Below, piece after piece: positions 9,367-16,515 of a stretch of 64,000 bases of DNA. The notes beneath the pieces were generated by a model. It ran no database searches, was not told the DNA's origin, and saw nothing but the letters and a program-made list of their open reading frames with translations. The stretch spans positions 2,294,001 to 2,358,000 of the forward strand of contig CAVPVK010000007.1 in NCBI GenBank assembly GCA_963709175.1. Reading direction: 5' to 3'. The first letter of the stretch is position 1, and each line of letters begins with the position of its first letter. Source of the DNA: JANXQG01 sp963709175 (GTDB lineage: Bacteria; Planctomycetota; Planctomycetia; Pirellulales; Thermoguttaceae). Position numbers and translations under genes: made by a program.

Positions 9367-10338
9367 CTAGCTCTTGGCCGGTGGCTGGGGAAGGAAGGGC
9401 GGAGTCGCTTGCCGGGAAGCTGTGACCACGTCCTCCGCCACGCTCTCCGCCGCGACTTCGCCGGGCAGAGTCACGAAACGGCACTCGCTGAGACTACGGA
9501 ACCAGGTCGACTGCCGCTTGGCCAGTTGGCGGGTGTGAACTTTCACCAGTTCGATGGCGGCGGCCAGATCGTGCTGGCCGCTGTGAAAATCGATAACCTC
9601 GGCATAACCGACCGCCTGCCGAGCGGCCTTACTCAACCCGCGGGGATGGGACAGCAAGCCGGCCACTTCATCGACCAGTCCGGCCGCAAACATGGCCTCG
9701 ACCCGGCGGTCGATTCGTTGGTGAAGCACTGCCCTAGGGCGGTCGATGACGAAGACCCTGCACGATTCGGCGGGCAGGCCCCGCTCGAATTGCTGCTGCA
9801 ATTCACTAATGGGGTGACCCGTCTTGTGAAAGACCTCCAAGGCGCGAATGATTCGCCGCTGGTCATTGGTGTGCAATCGGGCGGCCGTCGCAGGATCGAC
9901 CTGGGCCAATCGCCCGTGGAGCCATCCGGGGGCGTTCCCTTCGGACTCTCGAGTCAGGTCAGACCGGAACTGCCAGTCGGCGGCCGGCCCCTGAAAGATT
10001 CCCCGCAAGAGACCTTTGAGATAAAGTGGCGTGCCGCCGACAAAAAGCACCTCTCGCCCGCGGGAATGGATTTCCGCGGCGATTGCAGCGGCCGTTTCCA
10101 GGTAGCGAGCAAGACTGAAGTCCTCGTACGGCGATACGACATCCGTGAGGTGATGGGGCACACGAAGTCGATCGGCCGCCGATGGCTTGGCCGTGCCGAT
10201 GTCCATGCCGCGGTAGACAGCCATGGAATCCATGGAGATGATCTCCGCGCCGATCCGTTCGGCCAAGGCCAGCCCGATGGCAGTCTTGCCGACGGCCGTA
10301 GGGCCCGTGACGAACCAAGCTTGCGCGGCAAGAGACAT
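9367..10338 (-). CDS. miaA: tRNA dimethylallyltransferase
   Basis: The 323-residue protein has the P-loop GPTAVGKT at residues 12-19, then the family's DSMAVYRGMDIGTAKP and VGGTPLYLKGLLRG segments and a C-terminal KRQSTWFRS. It transfers a dimethylallyl group to N6 of A37 in tRNAs that read codons starting with U, strengthening codon-anticodon pairing. Length and motif order are those of the normal bacterial enzyme. It sits upstream of aspS on the same strand; the pairing makes a small translation-related unit. Confidence 0.95.
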   Translation of the reverse strand: MSLAAQAWFVTGPTAVGKTAIGLALAERIGAEIISMDSMAVYRGMDIGTAKPSAADRLRVPHHLTDVVSPYEDFSLARYLETAAAIAAEIHSRGREVLFVGGTPLYLKGLLRGIFQGPAADWQFRSDLTRESEGNAPGWLHGRLAQVDPATAARLHTNDQRRIIRALEVFHKTGHPISELQQQFERGLPAESCRVFVIDRPRAVLHQRIDRRVEAMFAAGLVDEVAGLLSHPRGLSKAARQAVGYAEVIDFHSGQHDLAAAIELVKVHTRQLAKRQSTWFRSLSECRFVTLPGEVAAESVAEDVVTASRQATPPFLPQPPAKS

Positions 10339-10433
10339 GGGACTGGCCTTGACCTGAAGAACGGACTTTGCGACACTCCGCCACCGTTTTTGTTCGTCTG
10401 CAACCGACCGGAAATTGTGCGAGGAGGGATATT

Positions 10434-11079
10434 ATGTTGTCAAGACTCAGTTCTCTAATGTGCGCGGCGACCGCCTTGCTGGCGTTCGGATGCAACAAGT
10501 CCAACGATAATAACGCGACGCAGACTGCCGCCTACCGCCGCGACGAACGCCCCCACCGCCTCCCCTAACGCATCGCCGCAAGATCTGGACGTCAAGGCCG
10601 TCGTCACCAGCTTCCTGGAGGCGATTCGCAATGGCGACAACGACACCGCGACGAAATACCTCACGAAGGTCGCTCGACAAAAGGCCGCGGAAACCGGCAA
10701 GTGCGTTGCTCCCGCACCTAATGACACTGCCCGCATCGAGGTGGAGGAGCCCGTCTTCCCCACGGCGGGCCACGACATTGCCCACGTGCCGACCAAGTGG
10801 ATCGATCTGGACGACTCGGGCAAGCCGCGGACCGACAAGGCGACGTGGGTTTGCCGCTTGGAGGAAGAGGGATGGCGTGTGGCAGGCTTTGCCGCCTATG
10901 TCTTCGATGGAGAGGATCCGCTGCTGCTTAGCTTTGAAGATCCGAGCGACATGGCCAAGAAACAGACTTGGCTGAAAGAAGAAATCGACCGCCGGGCAAA
11001 ACAGGAAAAGGCGGCCCTAACCGGCGCGGAAAATCCGTCGCAAGCGGAAAGAAAGCCCGAAGACGCGTTCCGCCGCTGA
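10434..11079 (+). CDS. Small secreted lipoprotein, one frameshift
   Basis: ATG 10434 is preceded by gaggaggg and begins a lipoprotein-type signal (MLSRLSSLMCAATALLAFGC) with the lipidated Cys at residue 20. The frame shifts at about 10520-10550 and continues as a mature domain (DLDVKAVVTSFLEAIRNGDN, later WIDLDDSGKPRTDKATWVC) ending in a charged, helical tail. The repeated pattern 'xxxFLEAIRNGDNDTATKYLT' resembles small NTF2-like/DUF4878 folds found in many lipoproteins, but I cannot name the family firmly. It is followed by a strong terminator at 11223. Function unknown, presumably envelope-anchored. Confidence 0.65.
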
Positions 11080-11607
11080 GCGTTTATGTCACTCAAAAGG
11101 CGTATCGAAACGCGTCATAATTCGTTCTTTCTGGTGGCCATATAAAAGAAATTTGTTTTAGATAAAATCCTCATGTTGCAGCTTTAATTGCTTTGCAACA
11201 AACAACTTAAGAGCATATTGCTGGGAGGCGTGCCGCATGGCATGCCTCCCTTTTTTTGCTGTAGGGTACTTGTGAAGCACAGAATGTGGTGTAAACTTCC
11301 GTAACTATGTTAGAGTGCCCCCAGACAGCCGAGTTGACCCAGGACGGTTATTTTCCGTGGTCTCCCCGATTGACTTCTGATGTGGCTGTGCTAGCTTAAC
11401 GTGTTAACGCTGTGTCTTCGAAACCAGGAGATCGGTCGGTTTGCCGCTTGAACAGGGCAGCAAGCGCCGGCGGTGATTCTGGATCACAGCGAGATTGTCT
11501 GTCTGTTTCCGGTTGAAGCCGTCAGGGCCGGGGACAGGAGAACCAGTGACGGCGTTAGTGCGAATTACCTAAACGCTACGGTACCTGTTAATTAGGAGGT
11601 TTTGAGA
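11080..11607. other. Intergenic region with terminator and 5' leader of the Cys-rich gene
   Basis: No credible coding frame is present. It holds the terminator listed at 11223-11258 and, from about 11280, a roughly 330-base leader for the Cys-rich gene. A TTGACT hexamer at 11370 has only a weak -10 partner (TAGCTT at 11392), so I do not call a promoter. The ribosome-binding site at 11594-11600 (aggaggt) is perfect, 7 bases before ATG 11608. Confidence 0.6.
11223..11258 (+). terminator. Rho-independent terminator
   Basis: A 12-bp stem (GGGAGGCGTGCC / GGCATGCCTCCC, one G-T pair, loop GCAT) is followed by seven T residues. It lies about 145 bases after the lipoprotein gene and should end its transcript. 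Confidence 0.92.
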
Positions 11608-12353
11608 ATGAATCGCACCTGTGTTCTTTGCGCCGCATTGTTTGTGGCGGTACTCGGCATCGTCCTTTTCGGCGGTGCCAACCTGGCGGTGGCGGGCGAT
11701 TGCTGCGCCCCGGCGGCTTGTGGTTGTGGATGTGCTCCGGCAAGCTGCCATCCGCGGCATTGCCATCTGCTTGGCCGTTGCCACCGCAGTTGCTGCCCGG
11801 AGCCCTGCTGTGCTCCGGCTGCTTGCGCAGCTCCGGCTCCTTGTGCGGCCCCCGCCCCGGCTCCTTGTGCGGCCCCGGCTCCTTGCGCTCCGGCCGCTTG
11901 TGCGGCTCCGTGTGCTTGTGAGTCCTGCGCTCCGGCAAGCTGCCATCCGCGGCATTGCCGTCTGTTTGGCCGTTGCCACCGCAGCTGCTGCCCGGAGCCC
12001 TGCTGTGCTCCGGCTGCCTGCGCGGCTCCGGCTCCCTGCGCGGCTCCGGCCCCGGCGCCCTGTGCGCCGGCCGCATGCGCCGCTCCGTGCTCTTCTTGCG
12101 AGTCGTGCGCTCCGGTGAGCTGCCGTCCGCGGCACCATTGCTTCCGTCGCCGTTGCTGCTGCGAGTCAACTTGCAGCGCTGCGCCCCGACGGCCTGCGGT
12201 TGCGCTGGTGCGGCCCCTGCCGCTCCGGCTGGCCCGACTTCTCCCTCGGCTGCGCCCGAGACCATGAAGCCGGCCCCCGCTCCTCCGGCTCCGGCACCGG
12301 CACCGGCACCGGCCGCTCCGACGGCCCCCAAGGCACCGGTTCCCGCCAAGTAG
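11608..12353 (+). CDS. Secreted Cys/Ala/Pro-rich repeat protein, one frameshift
   Basis: A strong ribosome-binding site (aggaggt) precedes ATG 11608. Residues 1-29 form a signal peptide (hydrophobic core VLCAALFVAVLGIVLFGG, cleavage near AVAG). The mature protein is dominated by Cys, Ala, Pro and His, with motifs CHPRHC, GRCHRSCCPEPCC and CAPAAC repeated in two long tandem units (see the repeat entry). The frame shifts by one base at about 12175-12185; the continuing frame reads CAPTACGCAGAAPAAPAG and ends in a low-complexity Ala/Pro tail. Similar Cys-rich exported proteins are common in planctomycetes and may be disulfide-linked wall or matrix proteins, but the role is unknown. The His/Cys pairs could also bind metal. 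Confidence 0.7.
11734..12150 (+). repeat. In-gene tandem repeat, 195 bp and 180 bp units plus a partial third
   Basis: Unit 1 is 11734-11928, unit 2 is 11929-12108, and a partial third begins at 12109; each starts gctccgg(c/t)(a/g)agctgcc. Unit 2 lacks 15 bp, one five-residue Ala/Pro block. The units encode the CHPRHC...CCPEPCC blocks, so the protein has grown by in-frame duplication. Confidence 0.85.
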
Positions 12354-12461
12354 TCGTAACCTGCTCCCAGGCACCCCGCTGGTTTAACAGCGGGTGCTTG
12401 GGGCCTAGACCCGGCCACGACTTGCCCTGTTAGTCGGGCTGATTCGTCCGAAAGAAGCTTC

Positions 12462-12494
12462 GCCGGACCTGAATCTCAGGTTCGGCTCTTTTTT
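12462..12494 (+). terminator. Rho-independent terminator of the Cys-rich gene
   Basis: An 11-bp stem (GCCGGACCTGA / TCAGGTTCGGC, one G-T pair) with a 3-base loop is followed by tctttttt. It is about 110 bases after the stop. A further hairpin without a T-run lies at 12366-12402 (cccaggcaccccgctg / cagcgggtgcttgggg). Confidence 0.85.
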
Positions 12495-12515
12495 GCGCAC
12501 GGGCATATAGCAAGA

Positions 12516-12553
12516 ATGAAGCCGCGGCTGGCTAGCCGCGGCTTCATTTTTTT
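12516..12553 (+). terminator. Second terminator between convergent genes
   Basis: A 13-bp perfect stem (tgaagccgcggct / agccgcggcttca) is followed by eight T residues on the + strand. It stands directly before the convergent sod gene and may block read-through antisense to it; on the - strand the T-run is poor. Confidence 0.8.
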
Positions 12554-12572
12554 AGCGAATTACCACGATCGA

Positions 12573-13298
12573 CTACTTGGTCGATTCGTCCAGGTTCTTT
12601 GCCGCGAAATCCCAGTTGACCTTGCTCCAGAAGCCCTCGATGAACTTCGGCCGTAAGTTGCGGTAATCGATGTAGTAGGCGTGCTCCCAAACATCCAATG
12701 TCAGAATCGGCTTGCGCTCGTGCTTCAGCGGCGTGTCGGCATTGCTCAGGGGCATGATTTCCAGCTTGCCATTCTTGTCGACCGCCAGCCAAGCCCAACC
12801 GGACCCGAACAGTTTGGCGGCCTTATCCGAGAATTCCGCCTTGAACTTGTCGTAGCCGCCGAAATCGCGATCGATGGCCTTCAAAACGTCGCCCTTTGGA
12901 TCGCCACCGCCCGTGGGTGACATGCAGTCCCAGAAGAAGGAGTGGTTCCACGCCTGGGCCGCGTTGTTGAACAGCCCGCCGGCCGGAGCGGCGACGATGA
13001 TGTCCGTGATCGGCTCGATTGCCTCCGGCTTGCCCTCCACCAAGGCGTTCAGGTTCTTGAAGTAGGCAGCCTGGTGCTTGTTGTAGTGGTAGTCCATCTG
13101 CTCTTTGTGGAGGAACGGCTGCAAATCGTCCAAACCGTAAGGCAGAGGGGGTTGCTTGAAACTCACTTTGGTTACTCCTTTTCGTCGTCGTGCTGTTGGA
13201 GGCGTTTGAGCATTGGCCTGGCCTTGCGGAGTAGCGCCACCTAGAACTACTCCCATTCCGGCGGCCAGGGAGCCGGACAAAAAATCGCGTCGTTTCAT
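12573..13298 (-). CDS. sodB: Superoxide dismutase, Fe type, Tat-exported
   Basis: The 241-residue protein starts MKRRDFLSGSLAAGMGVVLG, a twin-arginine signal (RRDFL), so it is probably folded in the cytoplasm and exported. The rest is a full Fe/Mn-SOD: metal ligands His71 (HYNKHQ), His119 (NNAAQAWNHS), Asp202 and His206 (DVWEHAYYIDY). The Gln in AAQAWNH and the overall pattern favour iron over manganese. It converts superoxide to hydrogen peroxide and oxygen. The start has aagga 8 bases upstream. Standing alone, it is probably regulated separately. Export by Tat is unusual for the family but seen in some planctomycetes; the symbol is used for the Fe-type family. Confidence 0.92.
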   Translation of the reverse strand: MKRRDFLSGSLAAGMGVVLGGATPQGQANAQTPPTARRRKGVTKVSFKQPPLPYGLDDLQPFLHKEQMDYHYNKHQAAYFKNLNALVEGKPEAIEPITDIIVAAPAGGLFNNAAQAWNHSFFWDCMSPTGGGDPKGDVLKAIDRDFGGYDKFKAEFSDKAAKLFGSGWAWLAVDKNGKLEIMPLSNADTPLKHERKPILTLDVWEHAYYIDYRNLRPKFIEGFWSKVNWDFAAKNLDESTK

Positions 13299-13640
13299 TA
13301 GTTGCGTTCCTTATTTAAGCAAGCGTTCGGTTGCCTGAGGGCTGTTGCCGATCTCAAGCCGCCGTAGAAGGATACGAAAAACCGATCCAGATCGCGCCTT
13401 GGCCTCGCGAGAGTCGTCGAGGGATCGCTGCGCATCGCATACATAGTACGATGGCAGCCATTTCGGGCAAGGGGTAAGACAGGAAAAAAACGGACTGGCA
13501 GATGCCGTTAAATAGGACATCGCCAGGAATTCTTGCAAAATCGCTCTTCATCCATCTCGCGACTCGCGTTACACTTTTTCGGGGAGTGAAGGATTCGCTC
13601 TCCTCCGCCAGCTTGCCGAGCGGAAGACGGATGGGTTCGT
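13299..13640. other. Divergent intergenic region, nothing recognised
   Basis: This is 340 bases between the divergent sod and glycosyltransferase genes. It must hold both promoters, but no convincing -35/-10 pair, hairpin or coding frame stands out. Confidence 0.5.
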
Positions 13641-14972
13641 ATGTCTCAGAACTGCCAGGGATGGCTTATGAAAACCCCCGCCGAGTCGCGGTCGCGGCCC
13701 AACCTCTCCATTGCGATGATCGTCCGCGACGAACAGGAGGTGCTGGCCGAAAGCATCGAAAGCGTACGCCAAGTCGCAGATGAAATCGTGATCTTGGATA
13801 CGGGCTCCATCGACCGTACGCCCGAGTTGGCCGCCCAGCTGGGGGCCACGGTGCATCGAACCCCCTGGGAAAGCGACTTTTCCGCGGCCAGAAATCGCTG
13901 CCACAGACTCGTTAACGGCAACTGGGTTCTCTGGCTCGATGCAGGCGAACGCCTGGATTCCAACCATATTGAGGAGTTGCGGCGCGTCGTGGACGAAGGA
14001 GCCAAGACGACGATCGCCTACTCTGTTTGGGTCGAAGCCCCCCCGCATAGGGATGATGGGTCGGCAGAGCAGTGTTCGCAACTTCGACTATTGCCCATCC
14101 GTGCCGGGCTGCGGTTTTCCGGCCGCGTCCGGGAGACGTTGGGCGAAGCCATAGTAGCGGCCGGATTACAAGTCGTCCAGACCACGTGCCGCATCTTTCG
14201 TCATGCGCGGTACCACGAGCCACACCGACTCCAATCGAAGGCCCGCCGCGATTTGGCGTTGGCCAACAAGGAAGCGGAGACCATGGGCATCTGGTTACCC
14301 CGGTTGCTACTGGCGGCCGGGCAATCCCACTGCTTACTCGGCCAACAGGATCAAGCCCGCGAAATGCTCAGGCGCGCGATCGAATTGTCGGCCCCCGGTT
14401 CGAGCGAGCGGCTGGAGGCCTATTACGGACTCTTGACGACTTTCGACAACGATCCGGAGTTGCACGCCAGCCAGTTGACGGCGTGCCTCGATTCGCTCGA
14501 GGACTTTCCTTTCGACCTGCAACTCCTGCTGGCCTTGGGCAACTACATGCTGGTTCGAGAGCGACTGGATTTGGGAATTCGGGCATTCGACGCGGCTGTC
14601 CGATTCGGCCGGATCACGTCAACAGTCTGGCACCTTCGCGAGGTTCGTGACGTCGCCGCCGTTTCTCTTGCGCTGGCTCTGCAAGCGGGCCAGCGGGATG
14701 ACGAAGCCCGTGGCGTCCTGGAGACGGCCCTGGCCGAGCGGCCAGAGTCGGCGCGTTTGCGCCAACACCTCCACAATCTGTATGTTAAGCAGGGCAAATC
14801 GTCCGAGGCCATGGCCCTGGCCGAAGGGCTGTCCCCCTCGCTGATGCCGAACGAATCGGATCGGCCGGCGCCACCGACAGGCCACCAATACCAACGGCTT
14901 GATGCCGGACGCCCTGGGGGTGATTTTGCGCCGCATACCGCAAAGCTCAAGCCGCAACACGCCCGTGAGTAG
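13641..14972 (+). CDS. Glycosyltransferase family 2 with C-terminal TPR-like repeats
   Basis: Of 443 residues, the first ~200 form a GT2 domain: LSIAMIVRDEQEVLAESIES, ILDTGSIDRT (nucleotide site) and a WVLWLDAGERL segment that stands where the DxD would be. Residues ~205-410 are helical repeats with AGQSHCLLGQQDQAREMLRRA and LALQAGQRDDEARGVLETAL, each a typical TPR hairpin. GT2-TPR proteins such as SunS-type enzymes glycosylate peptides or proteins, so a protein substrate is possible. ATG 13641 is chosen; ATG 13668 would remove nine residues without touching the domain. Confidence 0.8.
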   Translation: MSQNCQGWLMKTPAESRSRPNLSIAMIVRDEQEVLAESIESVRQVADEIVILDTGSIDRTPELAAQLGATVHRTPWESDFSAARNRCHRLVNGNWVLWLDAGERLDSNHIEELRRVVDEGAKTTIAYSVWVEAPPHRDDGSAEQCSQLRLLPIRAGLRFSGRVRETLGEAIVAAGLQVVQTTCRIFRHARYHEPHRLQSKARRDLALANKEAETMGIWLPRLLLAAGQSHCLLGQQDQAREMLRRAIELSAPGSSERLEAYYGLLTTFDNDPELHASQLTACLDSLEDFPFDLQLLLALGNYMLVRERLDLGIRAFDAAVRFGRITSTVWHLREVRDVAAVSLALALQAGQRDDEARGVLETALAERPESARLRQHLHNLYVKQGKSSEAMALAEGLSPSLMPNESDRPAPPTGHQYQRLDAGRPGGDFAPHTAKLKPQHARE

Positions 14973-15017
14973 GAATTTCACGTTCTCTCGTGTGGGCGGA
15001 ATTTTTTCGCGCTGTGG

Positions 15018-15047
15018 TTGACAAACCCCCATGGCATTCACGACAAT
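15018..15047 (+). promoter_or_regulatory. Possible sigma-70 promoter
   Basis: TTGACA at 15018-15023 is followed after 18 bases by GACAAT (15042-15047). It would serve the acidic-protein and purine nucleoside phosphorylase genes. The -35 is perfect; the -10 is only 4/6. Confidence 0.4.
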
Positions 15048-15248
15048 TTGGCATTCGACTCCTCCGTGGCACCCGTTCTAGAGACGCGACAAACTTCCCT
15101 GCTGTGCGGCAAGTAATCCGGCCCTTGAATCGGTCCCCCTTCCTTGAGCGAGAGACGCCATGTCCATCAGCCTCAAACTTCCATCACGATGTAGCGCCCC
15201 CTCCTCGAAACTCCCTCCTCCAGCGAGTCGCCCACCGACAGCGTTCCG

Positions 15249-15446
15249 GTGATTTGGGCTAGCGAAGAGGACGAGGACCTGGACGAATTCGATGACGACG
15301 ATTTCGACGATGATTTCGACGACGACTTCGAGGAGGATTTCGACGACGAGTTTGATGACGACTTCGAGGAGGCTGACGGCGACGAGGAACCGCTGGACGA
15401 AGACGAGGAACCGGAACTAGAATCGGACGTCGGGCAAGAAGAGTAG
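15249..15446 (+). CDS. Very acidic small protein of unknown function
   Basis: From GTG 15249 the frame gives 65 residues of which most are Asp or Glu, with a repeating Phe-Asp-Asp-Asp pattern (DDDFDDDFDDDFEEDFDDE). An ATG at 15160 in a neighbouring frame, preceded by gagcgagag, begins MSISLKLPSR and stops at 15250; joining it to the acidic frame needs one base shift, so the true protein may be longer. It ends 5 bases before the phosphorylase start, so the pair is probably one message. Acidic tails of this type occur in planctomycete proteins; they may be histone-like chaperones, DNA mimics or disordered linkers. No function can be assigned. Confidence 0.5.
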   Translation: MIWASEEDEDLDEFDDDDFDDDFDDDFEEDFDDEFDDDFEEADGDEEPLDEDEEPELESDVGQEE

Positions 15447-15451
15447 TAATC

Positions 15452-16303
15452 ATGGACGGTCTGGCAGCGCGCGTCGACGAGGCCGTGACGGCCATTCGCG
15501 GCCAATGGCAGGGCACGCCCCGCATTGGCATCATTCTGGGCACGGGTTTAGGTAGCCTGGCGGGGCATATCCGCTCCGAGGCGACCATCGACTACCCCAC
15601 GATCCCACACTTTCCACGATCGACCGCAATCGGCCATACGGGCCAGTTGGTCTGCGGTCAATTGGATGGAGCCACCGTGGTGGCCATGGAGGGCCGTTTT
15701 CATGCCTATGAAGGCTACAGCCAGGGCCAGATTACTTTCCCGGTTCGCGTCATGCGGGCGCTGGGAGCCAACCTGCTCATTGTCTCTAATGCCTGCGGCG
15801 GCATGAATCCACAATACGGCCGGGGCGACATCATGGTCATTGAAGACCACATCAACCTCATGGGCGGCAACCCCCTGATTGGCGTTAACGATGACTGTCT
15901 CGGGCCCCGCTTCCCCGATATGTGCGCCCCTTACGATCACCGCCTCATCGATCGGGCCTTGTCAATTGCGCGGAAGGAGAACTTCACCGCCCACAAGGGC
16001 GTCTACGTGGCGGTGACCGGCCCCAATCTGGAAACGCGGGCCGAATACCGCTTCCTCCGCCTCATCGGGGCCGACGTGGTGGGTATGTCAACTGTGCCGG
16101 AGGTCTTGGTGGCTGTCCACGCCGGCATGCGGGTACTGGGCCTCTCGGTCATCACCGACATGTGCCTGCCCGACGCCCTCAAGCCGGCCGATATCCAGGA
16201 GATTCTCGCCACGGCCGCCGAAGCCGAGCCGAAACTCAGGAAGATCGTATTGGGCGTGGTGGCCGGGGAGACCCTTGAATCTGCAAAGTGTCAGGAAACT
16301 TGA
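15452..16303 (+). CDS. punA: Purine nucleoside phosphorylase (trimeric type)
   Basis: The 283-residue protein has the trimeric PNP/MTAP motifs: phosphate loop GTGLGSL, MEGRFHAYEGY, SNACGGMN and TGPNLETRAEYRF. It splits purine nucleosides with phosphate to base plus ribose-1-phosphate in salvage. The base-recognition segment reads VITDMCLPD, with Asp where the guanine/hypoxanthine-specific enzymes have Asn (TN); Asp at this position is seen in methylthioadenosine phosphorylases that take 6-amino purines, so substrate choice may be broader or different. Length is normal. The gene is followed after 30 bases by the retron-like element. Confidence 0.88.
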   Translation: MDGLAARVDEAVTAIRGQWQGTPRIGIILGTGLGSLAGHIRSEATIDYPTIPHFPRSTAIGHTGQLVCGQLDGATVVAMEGRFHAYEGYSQGQITFPVRVMRALGANLLIVSNACGGMNPQYGRGDIMVIEDHINLMGGNPLIGVNDDCLGPRFPDMCAPYDHRLIDRALSIARKENFTAHKGVYVAVTGPNLETRAEYRFLRLIGADVVGMSTVPEVLVAVHAGMRVLGLSVITDMCLPDALKPADIQEILATAAEAEPKLRKIVLGVVAGETLESAKCQET

Positions 16304-16333
16304 ACCTGCCGTCCAGGTCTCATAGAATGGTCT

Positions 16334-16350
16334 CGCGCGGCGTGTTCCAA
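16334..16350 (+). repeat. Left arm (a1) of 17-bp perfect inverted repeat
   Basis: Pairs without mismatch to 16487-16503. Pairing stops exactly at both ends (T33/T504 outside, G351/G486 inside), so the arm is sharply bounded. Confidence 0.95.
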
Positions 16351-16486
16351 GCCGATGGAGCCGTCGTCCTAGGATAAACGGCTTCTTCTCTCTGGGGCTA
16401 CCCCGGGGGATTTCGACACTTTGCCATTTCGCCGCGTGGGCGCGGTTGCCACTCCGTGCAAAGCAGCCCACGCCATTCGAGTCTCG

Positions 16487-16503
16487 TTGGAACACGCCGC
16501 GCG
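16487..16503 (+). repeat. Right arm (a2) of 17-bp perfect inverted repeat
   Basis: Partner of 16334-16350. It ends 12 bases before the reverse transcriptase ATG; no ribosome-binding site is seen between, so the stem itself could influence translation. Confidence 0.95.
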
Positions 16504-16515
16504 TTTTCGTTTTCC

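Larger units (their letters stand above)
16334..16503 (+). ncRNA. Candidate retron msr-msd RNA
   Basis: The element is bounded by a perfect 17-bp inverted repeat: 16334-16350 (CGCGCGGCGTGTTCCAA) and 16487-16503 (TTGGAACACGCCGCGCG). Retron RNAs are bounded by such a1/a2 repeats just upstream of the reverse transcriptase; here a2 ends 12 bases before the start codon. The first unpaired base after a1 is a G (16351, in AAGC), the position expected for the branching guanosine. Inside, small hairpins fit an msr (AGCCGT/ACGGCT at 16359-16383; GGGG-CTA-CCCC at 16394-16404), and a larger fold fits an msd (GCGTGGGC 16434-16441 with GCCCACGC 16466-16473, or CTTTGC/GCAAAG enclosing CCGCG/CGCGG). The layout is direct evidence; the function is inference. 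Confidence 0.75.

Noticed and set aside
9337..10458. Open frame on the + strand over miaA
   Set aside because: Antisense to a clear miaA; sequence has no domain.
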